Source: Flammeovirgaceae bacterium
GTDB lineage: Bacteria; Bacteroidota; Bacteroidia; Cytophagales; Cyclobacteriaceae
Length of the DNA stretch: 31,767 bases
Assembly (NCBI GenBank): GCA_016709845.1
Contig: JADJMA010000047.1
Span: forward strand, 1 to 31,767
Reading direction: 5' to 3'
Of the stretch, positions 10,106 to 22,778 are shown piece by piece. The first letter of the stretch is position 1; each line of letters begins with the position of its first letter. A program made the position numbers and the translations under genes. The notes beneath the pieces are model-generated. The model was not told the DNA's origin. It ran no database searches and saw nothing but the letters and a program-made list of their open reading frames with translations.

Positions 10106-10135
10106 AGCCCTACGGAGCTTTAGCGTAGTAGGGCT
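10106..10135 (+). other. Hairpin overlapping the 5' end of pre-tRNA-Ile
   Basis: AGCCCTAC at 10106-10113 is perfectly complementary to GTAGGGCT at 10128-10135. The last five bases of the latter are the first five of tRNA-Ile. The precursor could therefore fold with the acceptor 5' strand hidden. This is visible in the sequence; the function is inferred. Confidence 0.6.
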
Positions 10136-10204
10136 TGTAGCTCAGGTGGTTAGAGCGCTACACTGATAATGTAGAGGTCCGTGGTTCGAGTCCACGCAGG
10201 CCCA
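10131..10204 (+). tRNA. tRNA-Ile (anticodon GAT)
   Basis: A 74-base cloverleaf has acceptor GGGCTTG/CAGGCCC. The anticodon stem is CTACA/TGTAG with loop CTGATAA, giving anticodon GAT. The T loop is TTCGAGT and the discriminator is A without an encoded CCA. Its place in the 16S-23S spacer is standard for rRNA operons. Confidence 0.97.
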
Positions 10205-10226
10205 CTTTAGAAAGAAGGCTTGACGG

Positions 10227-10300
10227 GGGGGATTAGCTCAGCTGGCTAGAGCGCCTGCTTTGCAAGCAGGAGGTCATCGGTTCGACTCCGATATTCTCCA
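10227..10300 (+). tRNA. tRNA-Ala (anticodon TGC)
   Basis: A 74-base cloverleaf has anticodon stem CCTGC/GCAGG and loop TTTGCAA, giving anticodon TGC. The T arm is ATCGG-TTCGACT-CCGAT. The acceptor GGGGGAT pairs with ATTCTCC using two G-U pairs. The gene begins within a run of seven G (10225-10231), so the 5' boundary could shift by a base if that run is miscounted. Confidence 0.96.
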
Positions 10301-10540
10301 CGAGCGCAATTGACAATGAATAATTGACAATTGGCAAAGAATTTAAAGAAGAGACAGCCAAACGAGGTTGTTGTATTTTGAAAGATTTTGAAGAGGTAAC
10401 AGACATAGTTAGGTAGATAGTACTCGATACTATCGACTAAAGACTATGGACTAAGTTATCACGTTGTTAGATGTTAAATAATCCGAAGGAACGAGCCGTT
10501 CTGATAAAGGAGAGTTTGACTATTACTGACAAAAAGTTCA
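10301..10540 (+). other. tRNA-Ala to 23S spacer, outer part
   Basis: No gene is present. The spacer contains a direct repeat AATTGACAAT (10308-10317 and 10322-10331). A 7-bp hairpin GATAGTA/TACTATC lies at 10416-10434. The word ACTATGGACT at 10443-10452 is complementary to 13740-13749 beyond the 23S gene. The rest is A-rich and featureless to my reading. Confidence 0.6.
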
Positions 10541-10562
10541 TTGACATATTGGTAAAAGAGTA
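10541..10562 (+). repeat. 23S processing stem, 5' strand
   Basis: This 22-base segment (TTGACATATTGG followed by TAAAAGAGTA) is complementary to 13670-13692, with one bulged base and one G-U-compatible difference. Pairing would loop out the whole 23S gene, the arrangement cut by RNase III in rRNA maturation. Confidence 0.85.
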
Positions 10563-10727
10563 GGTGCGTAAATTTATTTACGCATAAAAAAAGTAGGTAT
10601 GCAAAGTGATTTGCATGCTGTAAAGTAAAAAGTAGATGGTCAAGCGATTGACTGTTTAATAACGAGCACATAGGTGAAAGTCACTGATGCTTGCGAAAGC
10701 ATTGGATGATGAAATCGTATAAAAGAG
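10563..10727 (+). other. 23S leader with a series of small hairpins
   Basis: Four consecutive hairpins lie between the processing stem and mature 23S. They are GCGTAAAT/ATTTACGC (10566-10583), ATGCAAA/TTTGCAT with loop GTGA (10599-10616), GTCAA/TTGAC with loop GCGA (10639-10652), and ATGCTT/AAGCAT with loop GCGA (10687-10702). Three of the four have GNRA tetraloops. Confidence 0.75.
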
Positions 10728-13630
<2,903 letters not shown>

Positions 13631-13669
13631 CGAACTATGTGCTCGTAACTTTTACTTAAAAACTTTAAA

Positions 13670-13692
13670 TACTCTTTTATCAATACTGTCAA
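13670..13692 (+). repeat. 23S processing stem, 3' strand
   Basis: This is the partner of 10541-10562: TACTCTTTTATC followed by AATACTGTCAA. It starts about 40 bases past the mature 23S 3' end. Confidence 0.85.
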
Positions 13693-13700
13693 CGATATTG

Positions 13701-13718
13701 TCCCGATAGCTATCGGGA
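13701..13718 (+). repeat. Perfect 18-bp palindrome in the 23S-5S spacer
   Basis: TCCCGATAGCTATCGGGA equals its own reverse complement. It sits between the 23S stem and imperfect repeats of the words CAGTCCA and AGACT (13720-13790). The rest of the 23S-5S spacer holds no gene. Confidence 0.7.
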
Positions 13719-13794
13719 AGTCCACAGTCCAGGGTCGACAGTCCATAGTAAACCACTATAGACTCAAGACTACGAACTGAAGACTCAAAACATT

Positions 13795-13904
<110 letters not shown>

Positions 13905-13914
13905 CTTTTATTCC

Positions 13915-13947
13915 AAGAGCTCAGTAGTTATCTACTGAGCTCTTTTT
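13915..13947 (+). terminator. Strong terminator of the rRNA operon
   Basis: Perfect 13-bp arms (AAGAGCTCAGTAG, CTACTGAGCTCTT) with a TTAT loop are followed by a T-run, 11 bases past the 5S end. This is the clearest intrinsic terminator in the window. Confidence 0.95.
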
Positions 13948-13996
13948 GCTATGATTTTGTGATGGCTTTTCGTATGCCCTGATCTTTTTAATTTTG

Positions 13997-14004
13997 TAAT
14001 TTTG
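13997..14004 (+). promoter_or_regulatory. Possible TAnnTTTG element before the 14011 lipoprotein
   Basis: TAATTTTG fits the -7 consensus but ends only six bases before the proposed GTG start, so a transcript from it would be almost leaderless. No TTG stands 19-21 bases upstream. Confidence 0.3.
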
Positions 14005-14010
14005 GGGTTA

Positions 14011-16461
14011 GTGAAAAAAATAATCTCTTTCTTGTTTCACTTTACTTCCTGTTTGCAAGTGTACTTATCTCTTGCGATAATTCTGAGGTAACCTATTGGG
14101 ATGTAATCGACCAGAATTCAATTTTAGTCTTCGAGACGATTCATGTACCAACAACTGCTCAACAGTTGTTAATTCCTTATTTAAAGGTTTCTTCAACAGC
14201 TTTTGTTGTTTCATTACAAAGCATATCCAAAAATGAGTTTGACTTACTCTATTCCTATTCAATTCCGGAGAAAGAGTATTCCTTATTTACTAAGGAAAAC
14301 ACGGTAAATCAAGGCAACTATAAAATAGATAATCGATTCTATAGTGGTTTTGAAATACGAGAAATCAAGAATGAAGTCAATTCAATAGTTCTTGCTTTTG
14401 CTTATATAAAAGGAGTATTCGTAGTAAGTGAGTCAGTGCTTTTAATTGAAAATGCGATTCGGGTATTTGAAAATAAGGATGGTATAAATTTTAAAACAAG
14501 AAATAGAGACTTGTTTCAATTCTCATCTATTAAATCAGATGCGGGAAATCTGTTCGTGAACTTTTCGCAAGTTTCCCGCACACTATTAGCGAATTCAAAT
14601 CTGATGAAAACAATACCGCTCTTGGCAAACCTTGCCGAATCTTCAATGTTAGATGTGAGTGTTGAACCGAATTTGGTTTCAATGAGCGGATTTACTTTGG
14701 ACAGTACAAATACGCAAGGGCTCTCTGTATTTAATGGGCAGCGGGCAGTTCGATCTAATTTAGCACGATTTGTCCCCAACTACTCCAATTCTTTAGTCTG
14801 CAAGGAGTCTCCGATCCAATCCGATTCAAAAGGGAACTGGGGCCCCCAATAAATTGGCCACAAATTTTGGCAATGAAGTAGCTATATTTTCAATTAATCA
14901 AGATCAATCAAAATATATAGCCATTATAGCCCTTGAGGATGAGCTTGCTAGTCTTGATTCAGGTACTTATGAAGAGGTGTATTCCGGATATGAAATCAGA
15001 AGCTTGCAAAAGCATCCTTTGGAGCAAGCTTTTCGCCATTTGATTCCCGCAAAATCGTTTGAGTATTTTACCCAACAGGAGAATTTTATCTTTCTGGCAA
15101 ATGAACCGGCTGAACTTAAGTTAATGATTGATGCCATTGAAGCAGATGACACCTGGGGCAAATCGATAGCCTTTCAGAAATTTTATCAAAGAGGATTACA
15201 AGAGAGTAATGTTTCAATATTTTTTAGGGAACCAGTTCTGTCTGAGAATGAAAAATGGAAACCGTTATTAGATTCCTTAGGATTATCGTCACTTGGCTGG
15301 GTCAGTATTCAGTTTAGTGCGCTGGATAATCATTTCTACACAAGTGCGAACCTGGCATCAAAAACTAAAGAAGTAAAATCTACTGATCAGATAAAATCAA
15401 GACTTTCATACCGGCTTCCCAATTTTATAGACCGAGGATTTGCCGTTAGAAACCAAATTACGGGAGGGAGTGAGGTGGTCTTACAAGACTCTACATTTAA
15501 AATTCATCTTTTTAATCCAGCCAATGGTATACTATGGCAAAGTCAATTGGATGGAATGATTCAGGATATCAAACAGATTGATTATTATAAAAACAATAAA
15601 CTACAATATTTGATTTCTACGCAGTCGTCTTTGTACTTAATTGATCGATTAGGTCGGGATGTGGAAGGATTTCCAAAAAAATTATCGATGCTCGTAAACT
15701 CCATGGAATTGGTGGATTATGATAAGAGTAGGAATTACAGATATCTCGTCCAATCTTCTAACAGTGACGTTTATATTCTGGATAAAGATGGAAAGCCTTT
15801 AGAGGGGTGGTCTCCTAATCACTTTCTATTCAGTATAAAAGATAAACCAAAACATTATCGAATTGGAGGCAAAGATTATTTTCTTATGCTATCCGTTGAA
15901 GGATTTATTTATTTGGTCAATCGTAAAGGAGACGTTGAGAAAAAATATCTCTTACCTATAAATCCTATTCGGGTGATTACGTATTGGAAATGGGGACTAA
16001 TTTAGCCACCAGTTTTATTCAGTATGTTTCTTTGAATGGCGTTGTTTACAGGCAAAGCTTAGATGGCAAAAATGCATCACAAGAAAATTTAGTAAAAGGA
16101 ATGGATCGAAATTCTTATTGAAGAGAACAGCAATAGGAACAGCAGATTTTTCTTTTTCCGAATGGATACCGATAAAATTGCAATTTTTGATAAGCAGCAA
16201 CAGCTTGTTATTGAAAGGCAAAATTCTGGCTCGTCCCTGTTGATACCTTCCGTTGTCAGATTATCGGATAAAGCCGTAGTCTTCTGTTTTTATGATCTTG
16301 AACAAAAATTATTTTTTCTCTACGATCAGTTGGGTAATTTGATTGGTAACCGACCTATTGAAAGTACAAGGGCACCGGTTTTTGGAAGTGATAGTAAAGG
16401 AAAGAAAATCGTTGTGTACTCTGTCGACTCTGATGTTTTAACAACCACTCCCCTCAATTAA
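14011..16461 (+). CDS. Predicted outer-membrane lipoprotein of unknown function with beta-propeller-like C-terminus (frameshifted)
   Basis: I do not recognise a named family with confidence. With one base added to the A-run at 14014-14020, the GTG start opens a lipoprotein signal: MKKNN, a hydrophobic stretch and the lipobox LISC followed by DNSE. The first half (to about 15400) has blocks such as FVVSESVLLIENAIRVF, loosely like DUF3352-type proteins. The second half carries propeller-like strands, for example LNPANGILWQSQLDG, YLISTQSSLYLIDRLGRDV and DVYILDKDGKPLEGW, typical of PQQ/WD-like blades. Further frameshifts lie near 14843-14849 (C-run), 15991-15998 and 16118-16121. The repaired length is about 815 residues. 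It follows the rRNA terminator and precedes an LpxR-like gene, which suggests an envelope role. All frames rejoin cleanly, so I treat it as one gene with sequencing errors. Confidence 0.75.
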
Positions 16462-16523
16462 GGTTGCTTGTTTGAGTTTTGTCTACTTCTTTTTTAGCTT
16501 TAAAGACGGAGGAGTTTCAACAC

Positions 16524-17467
16524 ATGAAGGTAGCCTCAATCATTACCCTATATTTTGTTTGTGGATTTTTCCAGGCCTTTCTCAAGACAAGGAAGAGCGG
16601 GAAACTGACCAACGAGGTAACCCTTGCAATTGATAACGACATATTTTTGGATATGACCGTTATTATACGGCTGGCCAGCTATTAAGCTATAGAAGATTAT
16701 TGGAGCCTAAATCGCATGGAGATGGGCATCAGGCATCAAAGACTATACTGAACTTCCAGTTAGGTAATAAGATATTTACTCCCAAGCGCACCCAGTTTGT
16801 TAATCCTATTAATATGGATCGGCCCTATGCAGGATTTAATTTTATTAGTGCTTCGGTCAATCGTTCAAAGTATAAAAGATCGGTTTCACACTTTGGTATT
16901 GAATTAGGTTTAGTGGGTGAGATAACAGGCGTAGGCCGAATGCAACAATGGTGGCATAAGAAGACTGGCTTCCATGAACCCAGTGGCTGGGATTCGCAAA
17001 TTGCCAATGAGTTTGTGGTTAATATGAGGTATCAATTTCAAAAAAGCTTTACAATTATAAAGGGTGCTGATCTTGTTAGTACTTCGGGTTTTTTTCTTGG
17101 AACCGGATCCAATAAGGTTTCACAAAATTTAACCTTGCGCTTTCTTGATTTTAATTCCATTGATCAATCAATATTTTCCAATACCCGGTTAGCCTACGAT
17201 GGTGCCCTGGCAAAAAGGGAGTTTTTTCTTTTTTGTGGTGTTGGAATGGATTACGTTATATCTGATATTTTTCTGGAGGGCAGCTTGTTTAATGACCGAA
17301 GTCCATTTACTGTTCGAGCCACTCCCTGGGTTGCCCACAGCAATGCGGGCTTGATGTATGCTAAGAATCGAGCATCTTATTCACTAACTGTAAATACAAC
17401 AGGCAAAGAGATGCAAGAGGGTTCCTGGCACAAATATGTTAGTCTGAGTTTTGCTACTCAATTCTAA
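16524..17467 (+). CDS. LpxR-like lipid A deacylase (DUF2219 family), one frameshift
   Basis: LpxR enzymes are outer-membrane beta-barrels that remove the 3'-acyloxyacyl chain from lipid A. The ATG at 16524 gives a signal-like N-terminus, MKVASIITLYFVCGFFQAF. The repaired mature start reads VTLAIDNDIF then LDNDRYYTAG, matching the family's N-D motif and its NDR-YT-G segment. The conserved RPYAGF block is at about 16821. The segment GVGRMQQWWHK carries the histidine expected in the active site. Strand-rich sequence ends in FATQF with a terminal aromatic, as in outer-membrane barrels. The frame breaks at about 16651-16654, where one A is missing (GATATGACC for GATAATGACC). About 314 residues is normal for the family. 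Substrate activity is inferred from the family. It ends 17 bases from the convergent reductase gene. Confidence 0.85.
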
Positions 17468-17484
17468 ATCGAATTACATGAGTT

Positions 17485-18339
17485 CTATTTTCTTGTTTTC
17501 TCTAACGCATCCCACATGTTTTCCGGGATTGCTTCCAGGTGACTAAACTCACCACCGTTTCTTAACCACTCACCTCCATCAATTGTAATTACCTCTCCAT
17601 TAATGTAAGCTGAATAATCGGACATTAGGTATGCTGCCAGATTTGCCAACTCCTGATGCTCTCCTACACGTTTTAAAGGAATGCGCGCTGCAGGATCAAA
17701 CTTCTCCACAAGTTCGCCAGGAAGTAATCGGCTCCATGCGCCTTCGGTAGGAAATGGTCCGGGGGCAATTGCATTACTTCGAATTTTATATTTAGCCCAT
17801 TCAACCGCCAGTGACCGGGTAAGTGCCAACACACCTGCCTTGCTGCATGCGGATGGTACCACATATCCAGAGCCGGTCCATGCATACGTGGTAACGATGT
17901 TAAGAAAAGTACCGGGTTGTTTTTTTTCGATCCAATTTTTACCAATGGCCAAGGTCATATAATAGGTTCCTTTAAGAACGATGTCCACAATGATATCAAA
18001 GGCCCGATGAGATAGCCGCTCGGTAGGACTAATAAAGTTTCCAGCCGCATTATTCAGAACTCCATGGATCTGACCAAATTCATTCTCCGTTTCTTTGATA
18101 ACATTAACGATCTCCTCATACTTACGAACATCGCACACAACAGGAAGAACTTTTCCACCGGTTTGCGACTTAAGTTCAGTAGCCGTTTTTTCTAATACAT
18201 CTTTCTTTCGACTCGTAATAACCAGGTTCGCGCCAAGCTCAAGCATATATTTACCCATAGACTTGCCCAGACCTGTACCGCCTCCGGTAATAATAATTGT
18301 TTTTCCTTTTAGGGATCCTGATTTAAGCATGCCTTCCAT
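17485..18339 (-). CDS. SDR-family 2,4-dienoyl-CoA reductase (DECR-like)
   Basis: The protein closely follows the DECR1/peroxisomal dienoyl-CoA reductase branch of short-chain dehydrogenases. These use NADPH to reduce 2,4-dienoyl-CoA so that polyunsaturated fatty acids can enter beta-oxidation. The cofactor loop TGGGTGLG is at about residues 19-26. NNAAGNFISPTERLS is the DECR signature. The active-site region reads TTYAWTGSGYVVPSACSKAG, with tyrosine and lysine placed as in DECR1. Further family matches are APGPFPTEGAWSRL, ANLAAYLMSDY and INGEVITIDGG. It is intact at 284 residues. The start is either 18339 (MEGMLKSGS) or 18330 (MLKSGS). It is transcribed divergently from the OmpA lipoprotein, with 111 bases between them. 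Confidence 0.88.
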   Translation of the reverse strand: MEGMLKSGSLKGKTIIITGGGTGLGKSMGKYMLELGANLVITSRKKDVLEKTATELKSQTGGKVLPVVCDVRKYEEIVNVIKETENEFGQIHGVLNNAAGNFISPTERLSHRAFDIIVDIVLKGTYYMTLAIGKNWIEKKQPGTFLNIVTTYAWTGSGYVVPSACSKAGVLALTRSLAVEWAKYKIRSNAIAPGPFPTEGAWSRLLPGELVEKFDPAARIPLKRVGEHQELANLAAYLMSDYSAYINGEVITIDGGEWLRNGGEFSHLEAIPENMWDALEKTRK

Positions 18340-18450
18340 AGAATTTTTAGTTTAGATGAGTGATTGGCTAAGCTCTCTTTTATAACGACTACTTACGAAA
18401 GTAAGAATTGAATTTTATTTTAGATATTTACAGCTATAATTTTTTAAACT

Positions 18451-19401
18451 ATGAGAATAAGCACAATCCTATTTTTAACCGGCTCATTACTTTTTTCGTC
18501 TTGTATTGTTACTAAGAAGAAGTACGATGATGTCCTCGCCCAGAAAATAAAGACAGAGAGTGAGTTGGCTGATAAAGCTAAACAACTGGATAAGGCAAAT
18601 GAATCAATCACTTCCCTCAATGAAACGTTAAACAAATTGAAACAAGACACGGCTGATCTCAACCAATCCTATCGAACCACCAGTAAGAAGCTGGTTGCAC
18701 TAAACGATCAATATGATGAGTTAAACTTGTATTATAAGAATCTGTTAACCAATAGCGGTAAGCTTAATCGCGATATGGCCCAACAGAAGGATCAGTTGCT
18801 GGCAATACAAGAAAGTTTAGAGCGCACGCATAAATTGAATGATTCGTTAAGTAACAGTTTGGTAGAACGTGAAAAGAAAGTAAAAGAACTTGAAAATATT
18901 TTGGCCAATAAAGATCGTGCTGTTAAGGACTTAAAGGATCGGATCACCAACGCCTTATTGAATTTTAAAGAGAGCGATTTGACTGTAAAAGTTAAAAATG
19001 GAAAGGTTTATGTTTCGCTCGCTGAACAACTCCTTTTTGGATCAGGAAGTATTGTTGTAGATAACAAAGGCGTTGGAGCGCTGCAGCAATTGGCCAAGGC
19101 GATCAAAGATCAAAAGGATATTCAGATTACCATTGAAGGACATACCGACAATGTGCCGATCTCAAAAAAATCTACTTACATGCAAGACAATTGGGATTTG
19201 AGTGTGATGCGGGCGACATCGATTACAAAAATTCTTACCGATGCCGGATTATCGCCTAAACAAATTACAGCTTCGGGTAAAGGTGAGTATTCACCCTTAG
19301 CACCCAATGATAGCCCACAGAACAAACAGAAGAACCGGAGAACAGAGATAATTATTACCCCCAATCTGGATGAACTTTTCAAGTTGCTGGAGTCTAACTA
19401 A
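18451..19401 (+). CDS. OmpA-family lipoprotein with long coiled coil
   Basis: This 316-residue protein starts with a lipoprotein signal (MRISTILFLTGSLLFSSC, lipobox FSSC), so it should be lipidated in the periplasm or outer membrane. Residues about 25-180 form a heptad-rich coiled coil (for example SITSLNETLNKLKQD). Residues about 195-300 are an OmpA/MotB C-terminal domain that binds peptidoglycan: VYVSLAEQLLFGSGS, ITIEGHTDNVPI, NWDLSVMRAT and NKQKNRRTEIIITP. The layout suits a spacer or tether between outer membrane and cell wall. It is intact, and is followed after six bases by a small membrane-protein gene that probably shares its transcript. Confidence 0.93.
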   Translation: MRISTILFLTGSLLFSSCIVTKKKYDDVLAQKIKTESELADKAKQLDKANESITSLNETLNKLKQDTADLNQSYRTTSKKLVALNDQYDELNLYYKNLLTNSGKLNRDMAQQKDQLLAIQESLERTHKLNDSLSNSLVEREKKVKELENILANKDRAVKDLKDRITNALLNFKESDLTVKVKNGKVYVSLAEQLLFGSGSIVVDNKGVGALQQLAKAIKDQKDIQITIEGHTDNVPISKKSTYMQDNWDLSVMRATSITKILTDAGLSPKQITASGKGEYSPLAPNDSPQNKQKNRRTEIIITPNLDELFKLLESN

Positions 19402-19407
19402 ACTGAT

Positions 19408-19572
19408 ATGGTAAAGCTTATAGGTTTTTTAATACTAATAATTGATGTTGTTGTCGCTCTTGAAATTATTAGAAGCAATAAAGATGTGGAGAAGAAGATA
19501 CTCTGGATTATTGCCGTGGTTTTTTTACCCGTTCTGGGTCCCATTCTTTACTTTATAGTGGGGAGGAAATAA
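19408..19572 (+). CDS. Small membrane protein, PLD-nuclease N-terminal-like (54 residues)
   Basis: The ATG at 19408 follows the OmpA stop by six bases and gives a 54-residue protein. It has two hydrophobic segments (LIGFLILIIDVVVALEII and WIIAVVFLPVLGPILYFIVG) separated by a charged stretch, RSNKDVEKK. The pattern W-x11-PVLGPILYF-x-GRK resembles the PLDNc_N domain, which in larger proteins precedes cardiolipin synthase domains. As a stand-alone gene its function is unknown. An inner-membrane location is likely. Confidence 0.82.
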   Translation: MVKLIGFLILIIDVVVALEIIRSNKDVEKKILWIIAVVFLPVLGPILYFIVGRK

Positions 19573-19599
19573 AGAAGGGGGATTTAACTCCCCCTTCTT
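19572..19599 (+). terminator. Terminator hairpin between convergent genes
   Basis: Perfect 10-bp arms AAGAAGGGGG (19572-19581) and CCCCCTTCTT (19590-19599) enclose an 8-base loop. It overlaps the last base of the small gene and lies 20 bases before the stop of the minus-strand gene, so it may serve both. The T tract is short on either side. Confidence 0.75.
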
Positions 19600-19618
19600 A
19601 CCTAATACTGGTCGGTAG

Positions 19619-22600
19619 TTATAACATATCTATTGTTACAGCACTTATTTGTTTCTGTTTCACCAAGTCATTAAAGCGAGGCAACTTTTCTGTCATTACT
19701 TTATTGAGTTGATTTAGCTGAATATCAATTTTTTCAGTGATCTCTTTGTTTACTGCTTTCGCCTGCTCAGTGGGTTTATAGTCACTTCCATCTACTTCAG
19801 AGCCAACAGCCGCCAGCTTGTTGTTTAACCGAACAGGGAAATTGAGTGGATCTTGTCCACTACGATTTTTGGTTTGATACAAGGCTTCTTCAACGCTCTT
19901 CATTTCATCCAAAATGGATTTAGCCAGCTCTGTAACTTCTTTCATATCCTGCTTGTCTTTCATCGGTTCGGTTACCCGATTGATTTGTTCGCGTGCAGAA
20001 CGGATTTTCTTTATGGCTTTATGCGTTTCAGTAAGTTTATCACGCACAGCAATAGAAGTCAAACTGTTCTTTGATATCAGCAAGTGTTCCGCTGGTGCGT
20101 GGATCTTTTACAATTTCAAATTCGGTTTCAGAAGCTTTACCATTTACTGTTAAGCGTGCTTTATAAATTCCAGGCATTGCCTTGGGGCCAGTGAGTGAAC
20201 CCGACCACATAATGAGTCCGTCAAAACCTTCCGCATCGGCATAGCGCATGTTCCAAATAAACCGATTCATGTCGGGTTTTATTTTCAACGCTTCTTCGTT
20301 TTCCTTTTTGTTAGGCTTAGTGGCAAACTTCTTTATCAAGGTTCCATTCTTTTCCATGATTTCTAAAGAAGCAACCGTCTTCACGGTGTCTTTCAAATAA
20401 AAATGGATCATTACTCCGTTAGGATGGTTGGTGCCCTCATTCTTTGGCTGACCTCTTCGTCCCGCTTGTCCACCATTCATGCGGTAACTTGGCATTGGTT
20501 TAAACAGATTAACATCACTTTTTGCAATAGTTTCATTGAGTTGATGTAATGGAGTAATGTCATCGATCAACCAAAAGCTACGGCCTTGCGTTGCCGCGAT
20601 CAGGTTATCATTCTTAATAGTAAGATCGTTAATGGGTACAATGGGCAAGTTTAATTGAAATGGTTTCCAATTTGCACCATCATCGAAAGAGATATACATC
20701 CCGAATTCTGTTCCTGCATAAAGAAGTCCTGCGCGTTTTGGATCAACTCTTACCACACGTGTAAAGTGTTCCGGATCGATGCCATCAACAATCTTAGTCC
20801 AGGTTTTACCATAATCTTTTGTTTTATAAAGATAGGGATGGTAGTCGCCTTGCTTATAGCCTGTAGCGGCTACATAGGCACCTCCTTTAACAAAGGGATC
20901 GAACTCCACGCTGTTAAACATGTCCGCCACCGCGAAAATGGTACAGTAATATTCAACTGCTGTGTTGTCTTTGGTTATCGGGCCACCCGAAGGGCCAAGT
21001 TTTGAAGGATCGTTACGCGTTAAGTCTGGGCTAATCAATTCCCAACTTTGGCCTTCATTATACGACACATGTAAATATTGAGAGGCGGCATATAATTTTT
21101 TAGGATTATGAGGAGAAAAGAAGATCGGGAAGTTCCATTGGAAGCGATACTTAGCACCCTCTGCGCCATGCCCCATTGGATTATCGGGCCAGGCATTGAT
21201 GCCGCGTTGCTCTCCGGTTTTATGATTCACGCGCGCTAAAAGACCATCATAACTTCCTCCGTAAACAACATCGTCATTGGTCGGGTCAATAGCGATGTGA
21301 CCACTCTCACCACCCGCTGTGGGTTCCCAATCGCGCTCACCAATGGAAGAACCATCCGTGCGATGAGCTATGCGCTGCGTTGAATTATCTTGCTGCGCGC
21401 CATAAATCCGATAAGGGAAATGATTGTCAGTAACTACCCGGTAATATTGCGCGGTGGGTTGGTTCATGTAGGTAGTCCAGTTTTCACCAGCATCAAATGA
21501 AACTTGGGCACCTCCATCATCAGCAATAATCATTCGCTGATTATCTTCAGGAGCAATCCATAGATCGTGATGGTCGCCATGCGGGGCATCGTACGAGGTA
21601 AATGTTTTTCCGCCATCTTTTGATTTATGGTACGATACGTTCATTACATAAACCATGTCTTCATCTTTTGTGTCGGCATAAATGCGCGAGTAATACCAGG
21701 CGCGTTGGCGCAGATTTCTGTCGTCATTTACTTTACTCCAGGTTTCACCGCCATTATCCGATCGGTAAACGCCCCCATTATCATTTTCGATGATTGCATA
21801 GATGCGATTTGAATTTACAGGCGAAACGGAAACCCCGGAGATTCCCCAGAGGCCTTTTGGTAAGCCTTCATTTTTTGAAATGTTTGTCCACGTGTCGCCA
21901 CCATTCGTGCTTTTCCAAAGTGCAGAACCTTCGCCACCACTTTCAAGACTATACGGTGTTCTTCTTATACGCCAGGTTGACGCAAAAGAATGCGTGGATT
22001 GTTTGGATCCATACTTAAATCAATAGCACCGGCATCCGCATTAGCGAATAAATTTTTTCCAGTTTTTCCGCCATCTTCAGAGCGATAAATACCCCGATCT
22101 TCTGAGGTTTTAAAAAGATCGCCTAACACGGCTGCATATACCAAGTCAGGATTTTTTGGATGGATGCGAATGCGCGATACATGCTTCGAATCTTTTAAAC
22201 CAATTTGTGTCCAGGTTTTACCGGCATCAGTAGTCTTATACATGCCGTTACCATACGATACATTTCCTCTTACGGTAACTTCACCCTGGCCTACATAAAT
22301 CACATTGTTATCCCATTCGCTTACCGCAATGGCACCAATGGAACTTCCGAAGAAGCCATCTGAAATATTTTCCCAGCTATTTCCGGCATCGGTTGTGCGC
22401 CACACGCCACCACCTGTTGCGCCAAAGTAAAATAAATTGGGTTTGCCCGGAACACCGGTAACGGCATCTGCCCGTCCCCCTCGGTATGGCCCAATGCTTC
22501 GCCACTCCAAAGCATTGTAAAGTTTTTCATCATAAGTAGTTGAGGATTTTGCCGGAGCTGGTAAGCCCTTTTTTTTGAGCGAGCAACCTGGCCCAACAAC

Positions 22601-22636
22601 CAGAAGTGATAGGAACAGGATGACAAGCTTCTTCAT
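19619..22636 (-). CDS. Sortilin/VPS10-like BNR-repeat lipoprotein ("glycosyl hydrolase" type), two frameshifts
   Basis: This is a large secreted protein built from beta-propeller blades with Asp-box-like repeats such as WRTTDAGNSWENISD, YKTTDAGKTWTQIG, YRSEDGGKTGKNLF, YRSDNGGETWSKV and YKTKDYGKTWTKIVDG. These proteins are often labelled glycosyl hydrolase in Bacteroidota, but no catalytic activity can be claimed from the repeats. The N-terminus MKKLVILFLSLLVVGPGCS is a lipoprotein signal with Cys at residue 18. The C-terminal 150 residues form a helical region (ETHKAIKKIRSAREQINRV). Frameshifts occur at 21984-21987 (A-run; repair gives ILFASTWRIRRTPYSL) and about 20058-20062 (repair gives DFLTSIAVRDK). 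The repaired length is about 1005 residues. It is divergent from the MFS gene. Confidence 0.87.
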
Positions 22637-22778
22637 AGGTTAAGTTTTGATTTATAGCAGCGAGTTTACCTCTATTGGGTCAAATTTGCATTCCTTTTTT
22701 TATTAGTGGACAAACAGACTAATGACAGGCAGGTTGGATTTTGAGAAAACTCACCTATTTTGAAGAAAAATTGCACGA

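Noticed and set aside
10225..10231. Run of seven G at the tRNA-Ala start as a regulatory element
   Set aside because: It merely merges spacer G bases with the tRNA acceptor and may be miscounted.
22681..22714. CAAATTTG with an upstream TTTG (minus strand) as promoter of the sortilin-like gene
   Set aside because: The first base of TAnnTTTG is wrong and the spacing is 22, outside the usual 19-21, so it is too weak to list.
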